From Symbiopectobacterium purcellii (GTDB lineage: Bacteria; Pseudomonadota; Gammaproteobacteria; Enterobacterales; Enterobacteriaceae), in contig NZ_CP081864.1 of NCBI RefSeq assembly GCF_019797845.1, forward strand, positions 186,001 to 250,000: DNA of 64,000 nt. Reading direction: 5' to 3'. The notes beneath the pieces were generated by a model. The model had not been told where the DNA came from, searched no databases, and was given only the letters and a program-made list of their open reading frames with translations. Shown in pieces: positions 40,671-50,057 of the stretch (positions are counted from its first letter, which is position 1; the number at the start of each line of letters is the position of its first letter). The position numbers and the translations under genes were made by a program.

Positions 40671-42283
40671 TACTGGCCCTCCTTATCCAGCCAGACATTT
40701 TTCAGTGAACTGAAAGTTTGGTCTGGCGTGTCGCTGATGCCGTGCAGGTGCGCGCTGTATACGGTCTGCCGCTGTAACTCGAACAGCGGCAGGTTAGGCA
40801 AATCTGTCATCGCAATGCGTTGCCATTCATGGAACGCCTTCAGGCGGTTAGCGGGGTTAGTATCGGTTTGTGTGGTTTTGATAATCGCATCCAACGTCGG
40901 GTTGGAATAACGCGCCCCGTTGGTGTTGGGCACACCTTTGACAATCGAGTCAGTGCCGTACAGGCGGTATAGCCCCATGGCCGGATCGATCATCGCGGAG
41001 AACTGCCCGGCACGGGTTTGGAAATCATAATCGGTGTAAATTCGACGGTAGTAGCTTGGGGTATCCTGTGTGCGCAGTTTTAGCGTTACACCGACCTGTT
41101 TCAGGTTCTGGCGCAAAAACTCTGCGGTATTCTGCAAGGATTCATTATTACCTTCATAGTCGAAGAACAGCGAGAAGCGCTCACCGTTGGCACCGCGCGG
41201 GTAGCCTGCCGCATCCAGCAGTTGCTCCGCCTTCTTGGCGTCATAGGCATAATGTGGCACATCATTGGTGAAATATTTTTGATAATGCGGAACAGGGCTG
41301 GTAGCCACTTTACCAATGCCGTACCACGCACTGTCGATCAAGCCCTGACGGTCAATCGCGTACGCCAGCGCCTGTCGCACGTTGACTTGCCGCAGAATCG
41401 GGTCTTGCGTGTTGAATTCAAAGGTAAAGAATGGCGAGAGCCAGTTATAGCCTTCGCTGGTAATTTTCAGCGTCGGATTTTTTTTCAACCGGGCAATATC
41501 GGCCAGTGGAACCGGATCGAACGGACCGTATTTTACCTCTCCGGTTTCAAACGCCGCAGCGCGTGACGCATCGTCCGGGATCAGGCGGAAAATCAGCTTA
41601 TCGAGATAGGGTTTGCCCTGATCCCAATAGTTTTCATTACGCGCCAACTCGATGAACTCGCCCCGACGCCAGCTCACAAAACGGAACGGACCGGTGCCGA
41701 TCGGCGCAATATTGTGTGGGTTTTTCAGCGGATCGCTGCCCTGATACAGATGCGCGGGCAATACCTGCGATTCTGCCGCACTCAGTGCGCTGAGCAAGAT
41801 CGGTGACGGTTGAGACAGTTTAAAGATCGCTGTCAGTGGATCGGGCGTTTCTACATCCACCAGATTGGCAAAGGTGGTACGTCCACGTGGGTGCAGTTTT
41901 TTCCACAGTTCCAACGCGCTGTAACGAATATCCTGTGAAGTAAAGGGTTCGCCATCGTGCCATTTTACATTGGGGCGCAAGTTGAAGCGCACGGAGAGAC
42001 CGTCTGCGGAGGTGTCCCAACTCAGCGCCAGGCTCGGCTGCGGGTTCATCTCTTTGTCGTAAGAAAGCAGACCATCGAACACATTGGGCGATACCGCGTT
42101 AACCGAGAAATGATTGTTAATGGCACTGCTCAACACGCTCGGTGCTGGATTGATGACCGCGATCAGTGTGCCACCGCGCACCGGTTCGGCGGCGTAGGCC
42201 AGACTGCCGCCCAACAGCAGAGTCCCTATTAACAGGCGTGTCAGAAAACGAATGTCCTTTAGAAAACGGATGTACTTAGGCAT
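40670..42283 (-). CDS. Oligopeptide-type ABC periplasmic binding protein
   Basis: Product of 537 aa. AAGGGGAAA precedes the ATG. Signal peptide near RFLTRLLIGTLLLGGSLAYA; family 5 solute-binding pattern (SWDTSADGLSVRFNLRPNVK, WHDGEPFTSQD, GTGPFRFVSWRRGEF). Ligands of this family include peptides, but also nickel, opines and glycosides. Fifth gene of the operon on this strand. Confidence 0.92.
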   Translation of the reverse strand: MPKYIRFLKDIRFLTRLLIGTLLLGGSLAYAAEPVRGGTLIAVINPAPSVLSSAINNHFSVNAVSPNVFDGLLSYDKEMNPQPSLALSWDTSADGLSVRFNLRPNVKWHDGEPFTSQDIRYSALELWKKLHPRGRTTFANLVDVETPDPLTAIFKLSQPSPILLSALSAAESQVLPAHLYQGSDPLKNPHNIAPIGTGPFRFVSWRRGEFIELARNENYWDQGKPYLDKLIFRLIPDDASRAAAFETGEVKYGPFDPVPLADIARLKKNPTLKITSEGYNWLSPFFTFEFNTQDPILRQVNVRQALAYAIDRQGLIDSAWYGIGKVATSPVPHYQKYFTNDVPHYAYDAKKAEQLLDAAGYPRGANGERFSLFFDYEGNNESLQNTAEFLRQNLKQVGVTLKLRTQDTPSYYRRIYTDYDFQTRAGQFSAMIDPAMGLYRLYGTDSIVKGVPNTNGARYSNPTLDAIIKTTQTDTNPANRLKAFHEWQRIAMTDLPNLPLFELQRQTVYSAHLHGISDTPDQTFSSLKNVWLDKEGQ

Positions 42284-42338
42284 GAAATTTCCCCTTACTG
42301 GTGTGTAATACGTGGTTAAGGCTTTTATTGTTGTGATT

Positions 42339-43295
42339 TCACGGGCTTTCTGTTGACGGTGCGGATAAATGACAAGCAACGAGAGAATCCGAACCGCTGG
42401 AATGCAAGGGTGGCACGCTGCGGCGACAGCGATCGGTCGCAAAACGGCAGCGGGTATGGAACGCACACCCGCTGGGGATAGTGAGCGGACTGGGTACATC
42501 CCCGGTGAGTATCTGTTTATCGGCAATGCGTGAACGGCGCGGGTCCATCACCGGGATCGCCTGAAGTAATGCCTGAGTGTAAGGATGCTGCGGTGATTCC
42601 ATAATGTCGGCATAAGGCGCTATTTCCACAATGCGTCCCAAATACATCACCGCGATCCGGTCCGCCATGTGCTGCACCACACCGATATCATGGCTGACAA
42701 ACAGGTATGCCATACGGTATTGCTGCTGCAAATCCACCAGCAAATTCAATACCTGCGCCTGCAACGAGACATCCAGTGCGGAGACCGGCTCATCCAGCAC
42801 AATGATGTCCGGACGGGGTGCGATGGCGCGTGCAATGGCGACCCGCTGACGCTGCCCGCCGGAAAGCTGGTGTGGGAAACGGTCGAACAGCGCAACGGGT
42901 AACCCGACGTCATCCATCAATGCCAGCACGCGTTTATCGCGCGTAGCCCGGTGTTTTTCCGTCAGCGTTAACGGCTCGCCAATCAGTTGTCCCACCGTGA
43001 AACGCGGATCGAGGGATGCAGCCGGATCTTGGAACACCATCTGAATGCGTTGACGCAACGGGCGCAGTTTGCGTTTCGGGAGTGAGGTTACGTCCACGTC
43101 ACCGATCACAATGCGCCCGGCACTCGGTTCCAACAGCCGCATCACGGCGCGAGCCAATGAGGATTTGCCACAGCCGGATTCACCGACAATACCGACCGTT
43201 TCGCCCGCTGCAACCTCAAGGTTGATGCCATTGACGGCATACGCCTTGCCTTGCGGGGTGGGGTAGGTCACCTGTAAATCTTGCACCTGTAACAT
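42339..43295 (-). CDS. Oligopeptide-type ABC ATPase (DppF-like)
   Basis: Product of 318 aa with GESGCGKSSLARA, FQDPAASLDPR, LSGGQRQRVAIA, IIVLDEPVSALD and the C-terminal oligopeptide-type cysteine-containing extension (PSGCAFHTRCRFATDRC) that often binds an Fe-S cluster. Its start overlaps the DppD-like stop by 1 nt. Confidence 0.93.
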   Translation of the reverse strand: MLQVQDLQVTYPTPQGKAYAVNGINLEVAAGETVGIVGESGCGKSSLARAVMRLLEPSAGRIVIGDVDVTSLPKRKLRPLRQRIQMVFQDPAASLDPRFTVGQLIGEPLTLTEKHRATRDKRVLALMDDVGLPVALFDRFPHQLSGGQRQRVAIARAIAPRPDIIVLDEPVSALDVSLQAQVLNLLVDLQQQYRMAYLFVSHDIGVVQHMADRIAVMYLGRIVEIAPYADIMESPQHPYTQALLQAIPVMDPRRSRIADKQILTGDVPSPLTIPSGCAFHTRCRFATDRCRRSVPPLHSSGSDSLVACHLSAPSTESP

Positions 43296-44149
43296 TACGC
43301 TGCCTCCTCGGTGTTGCGGACATCATTGATGCTGTGGAGGCGTGGCCTTGTGCCGTGACGCGCACGCGGTTGGGGGCGCGCCAACAGCAACTGGCGGCTA
43401 TAGGGGTGGCGTGGGCCATCAAAAAAGGAAAACACATCCTGCTCTTCAACGATGACGCCGTGGCGCATCACGGCGACGCGGTCGGCCGTTTCGGCGATCA
43501 CGCCCAGATCGTGGGTAATCAGCAACAGGGACATGTCCAGTTCGTCTTTAAGGCTCACCAGCAGTTGCAGTATCTGGGCCTGAATGGTGACATCCAGTGC
43601 GGTGGTCTGCTCATCGGCAATCAATACGGCCGGACGCGCAGCCAGTGCCAGTGCGATAACCACCCGCTGGCGCATCCCGCCAGAGAGCTTGTGCGGATAT
43701 TCGTTAAAACGGCGTTCGGGTTCTGGAATTCGCACTTGCAGCAGCAGATCGAGTGCGCGCGTCTTGGCCTCGCGCTGGGAAAGTGAACTGGCGGCCAGGA
43801 TTGCCTCAACCAACTGACTGCCAATGGTTAATACCGGGTTCAACGCGCTCATCGGGTCTTGAAATACCATTGCCAATGCCGGGCCACCGCGCTGACGGCG
43901 CTGGCGCGGCGTGGTATGCAAAATATCGGTGCCACCCAGCAAGACGTGTCCGCTGCTGTGCGCCTCGGGCAATAGCCCCATCAACGTCAGGCCGGTCACG
44001 CTTTTACCACAGCCGGATTCCCCCACCAGTGCCAACGTTTGACCAGCGAAAAGATCGAAACTGATACCGTGCACCACGCGCTGCGGTGCCGCATGATGGG
44101 CCGAAAACGCAACCCTGAGATCCTGAACCTGAAGCAGCGGTGCGGTCAT
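43295..44149 (-). CDS. Oligopeptide-type ABC ATPase (DppD-like)
   Basis: Product of 284 aa with GESGCGKSVTGLTLMGLL, FQDPMSALNP, LSGGMRQRVVIALAL and LIADEQTTALD. The C-terminal extension is shorter than in DppD and lacks the usual Cys-rich part. It overlaps the DppC-like gene by 4 nt. Confidence 0.92.
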   Translation of the reverse strand: MTAPLLQVQDLRVAFSAHHAAPQRVVHGISFDLFAGQTLALVGESGCGKSVTGLTLMGLLPEAHSSGHVLLGGTDILHTTPRQRRQRGGPALAMVFQDPMSALNPVLTIGSQLVEAILAASSLSQREAKTRALDLLLQVRIPEPERRFNEYPHKLSGGMRQRVVIALALAARPAVLIADEQTTALDVTIQAQILQLLVSLKDELDMSLLLITHDLGVIAETADRVAVMRHGVIVEEQDVFSFFDGPRHPYSRQLLLARPQPRARHGTRPRLHSINDVRNTEEAA

Positions 44150-44994
44150 TTTGTTACCCCCTTATGCGGATTACCCTTATGTGGATTGAGCAGGTCCGTA
44201 AGGCCGTTGCTTAACAACGTAAAGCTCATGACGGTGATAAAGATTGCCAATCCCGGCAGTGCGATGAGATACCAGGCGGTTCTCAGTAGCGGTCTGGCGT
44301 TGCGAATCATCGCGCCCCACGACACGGTATTGGGATCGCCCAGACCGAGAAACGCGAGGGCGGCTTCGACCAGAATGGCATGGGCAATCACCACGGAAAT
44401 CATCACGATGACCGGCGCGGCACTGTTCGGCAGGATGTGCTGACGCACGATGCTGAGATGGCAGATGCCCATGGTTTCGGCGGCCAGTACATAATCGGCG
44501 TGACGGATTTTGAACACTTCGGCGCGGGTCAGACGCGCAATTTCGGTCCATGACGTAAGGCCGATTGCCAGCGCCACGCTGCCCAGCGACGGAGAGAGCA
44601 GCGCGACCAGCACCATTGAAAACAGAAAGGTCGGGATGGTTTGGAAATATTCGCAAATTCGAATCAGCACATCGTCATACCACCCGCCGAGATAGCCTGC
44701 GGCAGCACCCACGCTGACGCCAATCACCGTGGCAATCAGCGCAGCACCGAAACCAATGGCTAATGATACCCGCGCGCCGTGTGCCAACTGCGCGGCCACG
44801 TCGCGCCCGAGTTGATCGGTGCCTAATGGAAATTGTGCATTTTGCAGCGGCCACAGCGTACGCGGTCCCACCATCGCCTGGGGATCGCCGGGGAACAGCA
44901 GGCCGGCGCAGGCGGCGATAACCAACAGCCCTGCTAGCAGGTAGAACCCAATGCGTAGATACACATTAAGATGAACGTCGGGGCGAATTTTCAT
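44146..44994 (-). CDS. Oligopeptide-type ABC permease (DppC-like)
   Basis: Product of 282 aa with an N-terminal membrane segment, the periplasmic GTDQLGRDVAAQLAHGARVS motif typical of DppC and coupling loop VLAAETMGICHLSIVRQHILPN. Overlaps its neighbours by 4 nt on both sides. Confidence 0.92.
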   Translation of the reverse strand: MKIRPDVHLNVYLRIGFYLLAGLLVIAACAGLLFPGDPQAMVGPRTLWPLQNAQFPLGTDQLGRDVAAQLAHGARVSLAIGFGAALIATVIGVSVGAAAGYLGGWYDDVLIRICEYFQTIPTFLFSMVLVALLSPSLGSVALAIGLTSWTEIARLTRAEVFKIRHADYVLAAETMGICHLSIVRQHILPNSAAPVIVMISVVIAHAILVEAALAFLGLGDPNTVSWGAMIRNARPLLRTAWYLIALPGLAIFITVMSFTLLSNGLTDLLNPHKGNPHKGVTK

Positions 44995-45962
44995 GATGCC
45001 AACCCAATGCGTGGATCAAGCACACCGTACAGAATATCAATCAGCAGGCTGCTCAAAACCACCAACAACGAGTTGCAGAGGAACAGGCTGAGCAACAGAT
45101 TGATATCGCGATCGGACACCGCCTCGAAAGCCAGTCTACCCATACCCGGCCAGGAGCAGACGGTTTCAACCACCACGGCACCGCCAAGCAACGAGCCAAG
45201 CTGTAAACCGGTAAGAGTGACCACCGGCAACAGTGAGTTGCGCAAAATGTGGCGCAGGGTCACCGCCGTCTCGCTGATGCCTTTCGCCCGCGCCGTGCGC
45301 ACAAAATCGAGCGGATACACTTCCAGCATTGAGGCGCGTGTCACGCGGGCATACAGCGCTAAATGTGATAACCCCAGCGTGATGGCAGGCATGATCAGAT
45401 GCCAGGCGACATCGCCAGCCACCCCGAGCGTGCCAGGTGTGGCACCCACGGTGACCATGCCACCGATGGGCAGCCAACGAAAATGTACGGCGAACAGCAC
45501 AATGCCCATCAAGCCGAACCAGAACACCGGTATGGCAAACACGACGGCGGAAAACAGCGTAACACCCTGATCGAAAAGGCCATGGCGATAGCGCGCGGCA
45601 AAACACCCGAGGATCACACCCACTATCACAGAAAACAGCAGGCTGCTGCCCAGCAGCAGCAGCGTGGCGGGCAGTCGCTCCAGAATTAATGTTTGTACTG
45701 GCAGGTGATAACGAAACGAAAACCCGAGATCGAAATGGGCTATCTGAGAAAAATAAGTCGTCAGTTGTTCAAAGCCGGAGCGGTCGAGGCCAAATTGTGC
45801 GCGCAACATCTCCATATATTCTGGCGTTGCTGCACCAGACTCTCCGGCAATAACATCCGCCAAATCTCCTGGCACCGATTTGAGTAAAATAAAATTTCCC
45901 AATATCACTAATCCGGCAACAATACTGACCTGTGCAAGCCGGCGAAATAGATAATGCATCAT
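44991..45962 (-). CDS. Oligopeptide-type ABC permease (DppB-like)
   Basis: Product of 323 aa with the DppB pattern: N-terminal FRRLAQVSIVAGLVILGNFI, LGFSFRYHLPVQTLILERLP and a coupling loop near RTARAKGISETAVTLRHILRN. First gene of the operon dppB-C-D-F-like, binding protein, ketopantoate-reductase-like. Confidence 0.92.
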   Translation of the reverse strand: MMHYLFRRLAQVSIVAGLVILGNFILLKSVPGDLADVIAGESGAATPEYMEMLRAQFGLDRSGFEQLTTYFSQIAHFDLGFSFRYHLPVQTLILERLPATLLLLGSSLLFSVIVGVILGCFAARYRHGLFDQGVTLFSAVVFAIPVFWFGLMGIVLFAVHFRWLPIGGMVTVGATPGTLGVAGDVAWHLIMPAITLGLSHLALYARVTRASMLEVYPLDFVRTARAKGISETAVTLRHILRNSLLPVVTLTGLQLGSLLGGAVVVETVCSWPGMGRLAFEAVSDRDINLLLSLFLCNSLLVVLSSLLIDILYGVLDPRIGLAS

Positions 45963-46235
45963 TTCAGTCAGTGTGTCCTGATTAATTGCTAATCCAAATA
46001 ATCATACGGAGAATGCCCTTGGTGTCTATTTCATTTTTTAGCTATAAATAGTCCAATATTGGCAATATAAATAGCACTGGATTGTCTTCTTTAATTATGT
46101 TTTTCTTATTTTAACGTCAGCATTAAAACAACCCATTCATTATTTTTTATTAAGTATTAATAAACTAATGACACGTAATGCAGACCTTATTCATTAAACA
46201 TCCATATCGCTAAACCAATAAGGGAAACACCGGCT
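45963..46235. promoter_or_regulatory. AT-rich divergent promoter region with palindrome CCAATATTGG
   Basis: No gene. A perfect palindrome CCAATATTGG (46053-46062) is flanked by direct copies of TATAAATAG (46043 and 46066). It lies between divergent operons, so one regulator could act on both. Confidence 0.45.
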
Positions 46236-46820
46236 ATGTCCATCAAGAATGTGAAAACAAAGAATATCTCTTGGTTAAAACTGAAAAATACAACAACGAC
46301 GCCAGAGACAGAAAAGCTATTCGAAGACTCCATCGAAACACGCGGTTTTATCCGCAACATGCAGGCGGTATTGGGACAATTTCCTGCCGTGTTGCTGGCA
46401 CAGGATGCACTCAGCCGTGCTCTGACGGTGGAATACGAGGGAGGATTGAACGGTAAAGAGCGTGAATTGATTGCGTTGGTGGTGAGCGTACAGAACCGTT
46501 GCCGTCCTTGCGTTTGGGGACACGCGGCGAAATTGCGCCAGATCACCGGCGATGCACTCTGGGTTGGCGGTATCGAAGTGAACTACCGTGATGCAGAATT
46601 AAGCCCACGTGAGCGGGCGATAGCCGATTATGTGCAAAAGTTGACGGAAGCGCCGGAAACCGTAGAAGAGCACGATTTGGCACCGCTGCGCGCAAGCGGC
46701 GTCACGGAGCAGGAGATTATCGAGGTGGTTGCTATCGCTGCTTATTTCAACTTCAGTAACCGCATTAACAGCGGGCTTGGCGTCCAACCCAACCCAGAGC
46801 CATTCCTTTCATTCCGCTAA
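46236..46820 (+). CDS. AhpD-like/carboxymuconolactone-decarboxylase-family protein
   Basis: Product of 194 aa with the AhpD-type redox site C89-R-P-C92...H96 (NRCRPCVWGHA) and the peroxidase-related fold pattern (LSPRERAIADYVQKLT; EVVAIAAYFNFSNRINSGLG). Such proteins act as alkylhydroperoxidases or thiol reductants. Divergent from the peptide-type transporter and 85 nt upstream of the second ketopantoate-reductase-like gene. Confidence 0.85.
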   Translation: MSIKNVKTKNISWLKLKNTTTTPETEKLFEDSIETRGFIRNMQAVLGQFPAVLLAQDALSRALTVEYEGGLNGKERELIALVVSVQNRCRPCVWGHAAKLRQITGDALWVGGIEVNYRDAELSPRERAIADYVQKLTEAPETVEEHDLAPLRASGVTEQEIIEVVAIAAYFNFSNRINSGLGVQPNPEPFLSFR

Positions 46821-46905
46821 GCCTTGCCGCGCATACTTGATGTGCGGTGCGGGTTACCCTCGCTCATCAGGCGGGCGCGGTGACGATAACAGGAAGAGAC
46901 TCATC

Positions 46906-47973
46906 ATGTCTGAACGTATTTTAATTATCGGTGCGGGGGCGATTGGCAGCTATCTTGGCGCCTATCTGACCCGCGCTGGGCGTCAGGTCACGCTTATCGA
47001 TCCCTGGGCCGAGAATGTCGAGACGATCCGGCGTGACGGCGTGTCGTTGGAAGGACTGACGCCGGAAGAGCATTTCACCGTGCCGTTAAACGTTCTTCAC
47101 CTCGGCGACGCACAGCGTCTGCACCGGGAACCTCCGTTTGATATTGGGCTGGTGGCGCTCAAGTCTTACGATACGCTGTGGGCCACCCAGTTTATCCGTC
47201 CCTTTATCCGACCGGAGGGCGTGATTGCTTCTGCGCAGAATTGTATCAACGATGCGCGCGTGGCGTCGGTTGCCGGCAAGGAGAATACGCTGGGCATTGT
47301 CATTACCATCGCTGCTGAGCTGTATGCACCGGGCAAGGTGCGTCGCGGTAATCAGCGCGGTGTGCCGGGAACGTTGCGCGTGGGCGAGTTTGGCGGTGGC
47401 ATTACGCCGCGTTTGCAGCGTGTGGGGGAGCTGTTACAGCCTGTCGATACGGTGCTGGTGACGCCTGACCTGTACGCCCACCGTTGGACCAAACTCAGCA
47501 TCAATGCGATGCGTAATTCGATTGCCGCCGCCAGCGGCCTGACCGGTAACGATCTGATTCGTCATGAACGGGTTCGGCGCTTTGCCATTCGGTTAGGAGG
47601 GGAAGCGGCACAGGTAGGATTGGCGCAAGGGCTGGCACTGGATACCATAAACCGCAGCACGCCAGAGGGATTGGTTAAGGCGGCACAGGGCGATGCGCAC
47701 GCGCTGGCGGAGGCCGAGGCCAACTTTTTGTCTTATGTGGAACTCGGGACACAAAGTGAACACCAGCGTCCCTCTATGGGGCAGGATATCCGCCGCCAGC
47801 GGCGCACCGAAATCGATTATATGAACGGCCTTATCGTTGAGGTCGGCCAACAGGTTGGGGTGCCTACTCCGGCGAATGCCGCGATTGTTGATGCTATCCA
47901 TCAGATTGAGCGCGGGCAGCTTTCACCCTCACCAGAATTGATCGTCCAGTTGGATGAATCATTGCAGCGCTAA
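46906..47973 (+). CDS. 2-dehydropantoate 2-reductase-like dehydrogenase (copy 2)
   Basis: Product of 355 aa; Rossmann motif IIGAGAIGSYLGAYLTRAG and WTKLSINAMRNSIAAASGLTG, RPSMGQDIRRQRRTEIDYMN. Clearly a paralogue of the copy at 39.6 kb, sharing sequence over its whole length. The start at 46906 (MSERILIIG) is chosen for the Rossmann N terminus; the frame is open far upstream. Confidence 0.88.
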   Translation: MSERILIIGAGAIGSYLGAYLTRAGRQVTLIDPWAENVETIRRDGVSLEGLTPEEHFTVPLNVLHLGDAQRLHREPPFDIGLVALKSYDTLWATQFIRPFIRPEGVIASAQNCINDARVASVAGKENTLGIVITIAAELYAPGKVRRGNQRGVPGTLRVGEFGGGITPRLQRVGELLQPVDTVLVTPDLYAHRWTKLSINAMRNSIAAASGLTGNDLIRHERVRRFAIRLGGEAAQVGLAQGLALDTINRSTPEGLVKAAQGDAHALAEAEANFLSYVELGTQSEHQRPSMGQDIRRQRRTEIDYMNGLIVEVGQQVGVPTPANAAIVDAIHQIERGQLSPSPELIVQLDESLQR

Positions 47974-47979
47974 TGCGTT

Positions 47980-48008
47980 CGGAGCGTGGGTTTCGCCCTC
48001 ACGCTCCG
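47980..48008. terminator. Bidirectional hairpin between convergent operons
   Basis: CGGAGCGTG (47980-47988) pairs with CACGCTCCG (48000-48008), with further GG/CC pairing inside; T-rich sequence follows on the plus strand. Confidence 0.65.
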
Positions 48009-48031
48009 TATCTACTCTTTCTTTTTCCTGG

Positions 48032-49546
48032 TTACTCAACGAAGATTTTATCCCGTCCCAAACGCACCATCGGTGCCAGCGTTATCAACAGCAGTAATCC
48101 CGAGGCAATCAATAAGCCTAAGCTGATGGGCTCATGCACGAAAATACCGAAATCTCCGCGTGAAATGATCAGCGCCCGGCGTAAATTCTCTTCCATCATC
48201 GGTCCGAGAATAAAGCCTAACAGCAGCGGTGCAAGCTCAAAGCGCAGCATCGCCAGGGTATACCCTAATAAGGCAAACAGGGCGGCCAAAAACAGGTCGA
48301 ACGGATTATTGGAGACGCTGTAAATGCCGACGCAGCTAAACAGCACAATGGCCCGATAAAACAAGCGATAAGGTATTTTTAACAGACGAACCCACACACC
48401 GACCATCGGCAAGTTGAGCACCAGCAGCATTGCGTTCCCTACCCACATGCTCGCCACCATTCCCCAGAACAGGTCAGGTTCGCTCTGCATAATACGCGGG
48501 CCGGGGTTAATACCGTGGATCATCATGGCGCCTACCATCAGGGCCATAATGGCGTTTGATGGTAATCCCAGCGTGAGCAGCGGAATAAACGAGGTTTGCG
48601 CCGCTGCGTTGTTGGCGGATTCCGGCGCAGCAACCCCTTCGATAGCCCCTTTACCAAACCGGGAAGGGTCTTTTGCCAACTTCTTTTCCACGGTATATGC
48701 AGCAAAAGAGGCGAGTGCGGCTCCGCCGCCCGGCAGCAGTCTGAGCACTGACCCCAGTAAGGAACCGCGTAAAACGGCGGGAGAGGCCTGGCGGATATCC
48801 TGCGCGCTTGGCATCAATTTACCGTGTTCAATCACCGTACCGCCGCTTTTTTCCTGCTGTACTAACACGCGGATAATTTCACCAATACCAAACACACCCA
48901 TTGCCAGCGGCACAAAATCGATGCCGTCAGCGAGTTCGGGAATGCCAAAGGTGAAGCGTAGTTCGCCAGAGTTAATGTCGGTGCCCACCAATCCCAGCAG
49001 CAGTCCAACCACTACCATGGTGATGGCTTTTAGCAGTGAGCCTTGTGCCAGAACCACCGCGCCAATGAGGCCTAACACCAGCAGTGAAAAATAATCTGCC
49101 GGCCCGAAGCGAATGGCCATGCTGGCAAGCGACGGGGAGAAAAAGCCAATAACAAAGGTCGCCAGGGTTCCGGCAAAGAATGACCCCAACGCGGCAATCG
49201 CCAGTGCGGGACCAGCACGGCCCTGTTTCGCCATAGCGTGCCCGTCCAGACAGGTGATCACCGAAGAGGTTTCACCCGGCATATTCAGTAGAATCGACGT
49301 GGTAGAACCGCCATATTGTGCACCGTAATAGATACCCGCCAACATGATCAGTGCACTGGTTGGCTCCAGCGTGAAGGTAAACGGCAACAGCAGCGCGATG
49401 GTAACCAGCGGCCCGACGCCGGGCAAGACGCCCACCAACGTGCCAAACAGCGCGCCGCAAAAGCAATAGAACAGGTTGTTTGGTAACAGGGCTATCGACA
49501 GGCCGTGGAACAACCCCTGCCATACATCTGGGATCATAACGGCCAT
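48032..49546 (-). CDS. tctA: Tripartite tricarboxylate transporter large membrane subunit TctA
   Basis: Product of 504 aa with about a dozen membrane segments and the TctA signatures GALFGTLVGVLPGVGPLVTI near the N terminus and YGGSTTSILLNMPGE. With TctB and the binding protein it imports carboxylates using an ion gradient. Overlaps tctB by 13 nt. The symbol names the family; the substrate need not be citrate. Confidence 0.92.
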   Translation of the reverse strand: MAVMIPDVWQGLFHGLSIALLPNNLFYCFCGALFGTLVGVLPGVGPLVTIALLLPFTFTLEPTSALIMLAGIYYGAQYGGSTTSILLNMPGETSSVITCLDGHAMAKQGRAGPALAIAALGSFFAGTLATFVIGFFSPSLASMAIRFGPADYFSLLVLGLIGAVVLAQGSLLKAITMVVVGLLLGLVGTDINSGELRFTFGIPELADGIDFVPLAMGVFGIGEIIRVLVQQEKSGGTVIEHGKLMPSAQDIRQASPAVLRGSLLGSVLRLLPGGGAALASFAAYTVEKKLAKDPSRFGKGAIEGVAAPESANNAAAQTSFIPLLTLGLPSNAIMALMVGAMMIHGINPGPRIMQSEPDLFWGMVASMWVGNAMLLVLNLPMVGVWVRLLKIPYRLFYRAIVLFSCVGIYSVSNNPFDLFLAALFALLGYTLAMLRFELAPLLLGFILGPMMEENLRRALIISRGDFGIFVHEPISLGLLIASGLLLLITLAPMVRLGRDKIFVE

Positions 49547-50001
49547 ACCTTAAGCGGTAAGCCCAGTACCTGAACAAACAGCAGTGGGACAGAAAACGCC
49601 AGCACCGTCGCCAGCGCCAGCGTTTCCTTGAGTTTTGCTTCACGACTGCCGATTGCGGCGGTAATTACCGTCAGCAGGCTGGCAACAATAATGCCCCACT
49701 GATCGACCAACAGGGCAAATAAAATCACCGCACCCAGCATCAATAGCGGAGCACGCAGCGTGAAACCTGCTTCATCGGGGGCGCGGCGACGTGGGGATGA
49801 CAGCCAGGCACGCGCGGCAATCAATCCCCCCAGCAGTACCAACAGTGCACCCAAAATGGTCGGCATGTAACCGGCACCCATTCTGGCGGCGGTCCCTAGC
49901 GTATGCTCGGTCGTGGCGAGCGCGATGGCGCCTGCGCCAAGCAGGGCAATCGCGATGCCGGACAGGAATTCGCCCTGTAAACGTTTATGCGTTGCAGACA
50001 T
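49534..50001 (-). CDS. tctB: Tripartite tricarboxylate transporter small membrane subunit TctB
   Basis: Product of 155 aa with four membrane segments; GYMPTILGALLVLLGGLIAA and the C-terminal FVQVLGLPLKVWP are typical of TctB. Lies between the RraA-like gene and tctA. Confidence 0.88.
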   Translation of the reverse strand: MSATHKRLQGEFLSGIAIALLGAGAIALATTEHTLGTAARMGAGYMPTILGALLVLLGGLIAARAWLSSPRRRAPDEAGFTLRAPLLMLGAVILFALLVDQWGIIVASLLTVITAAIGSREAKLKETLALATVLAFSVPLLFVQVLGLPLKVWPL

Positions 50002-50057
50002 GGGTCTACCTCAATTGATCATGGTTTAAGCGTGATGTCGTAGCGATACTCGAGGTA

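Noticed and set aside
39945..40910. 321-codon open frame on the plus strand
   Set aside because: Antisense to the ketopantoate-reductase-like gene and the binding-protein end; arises from codon bias.
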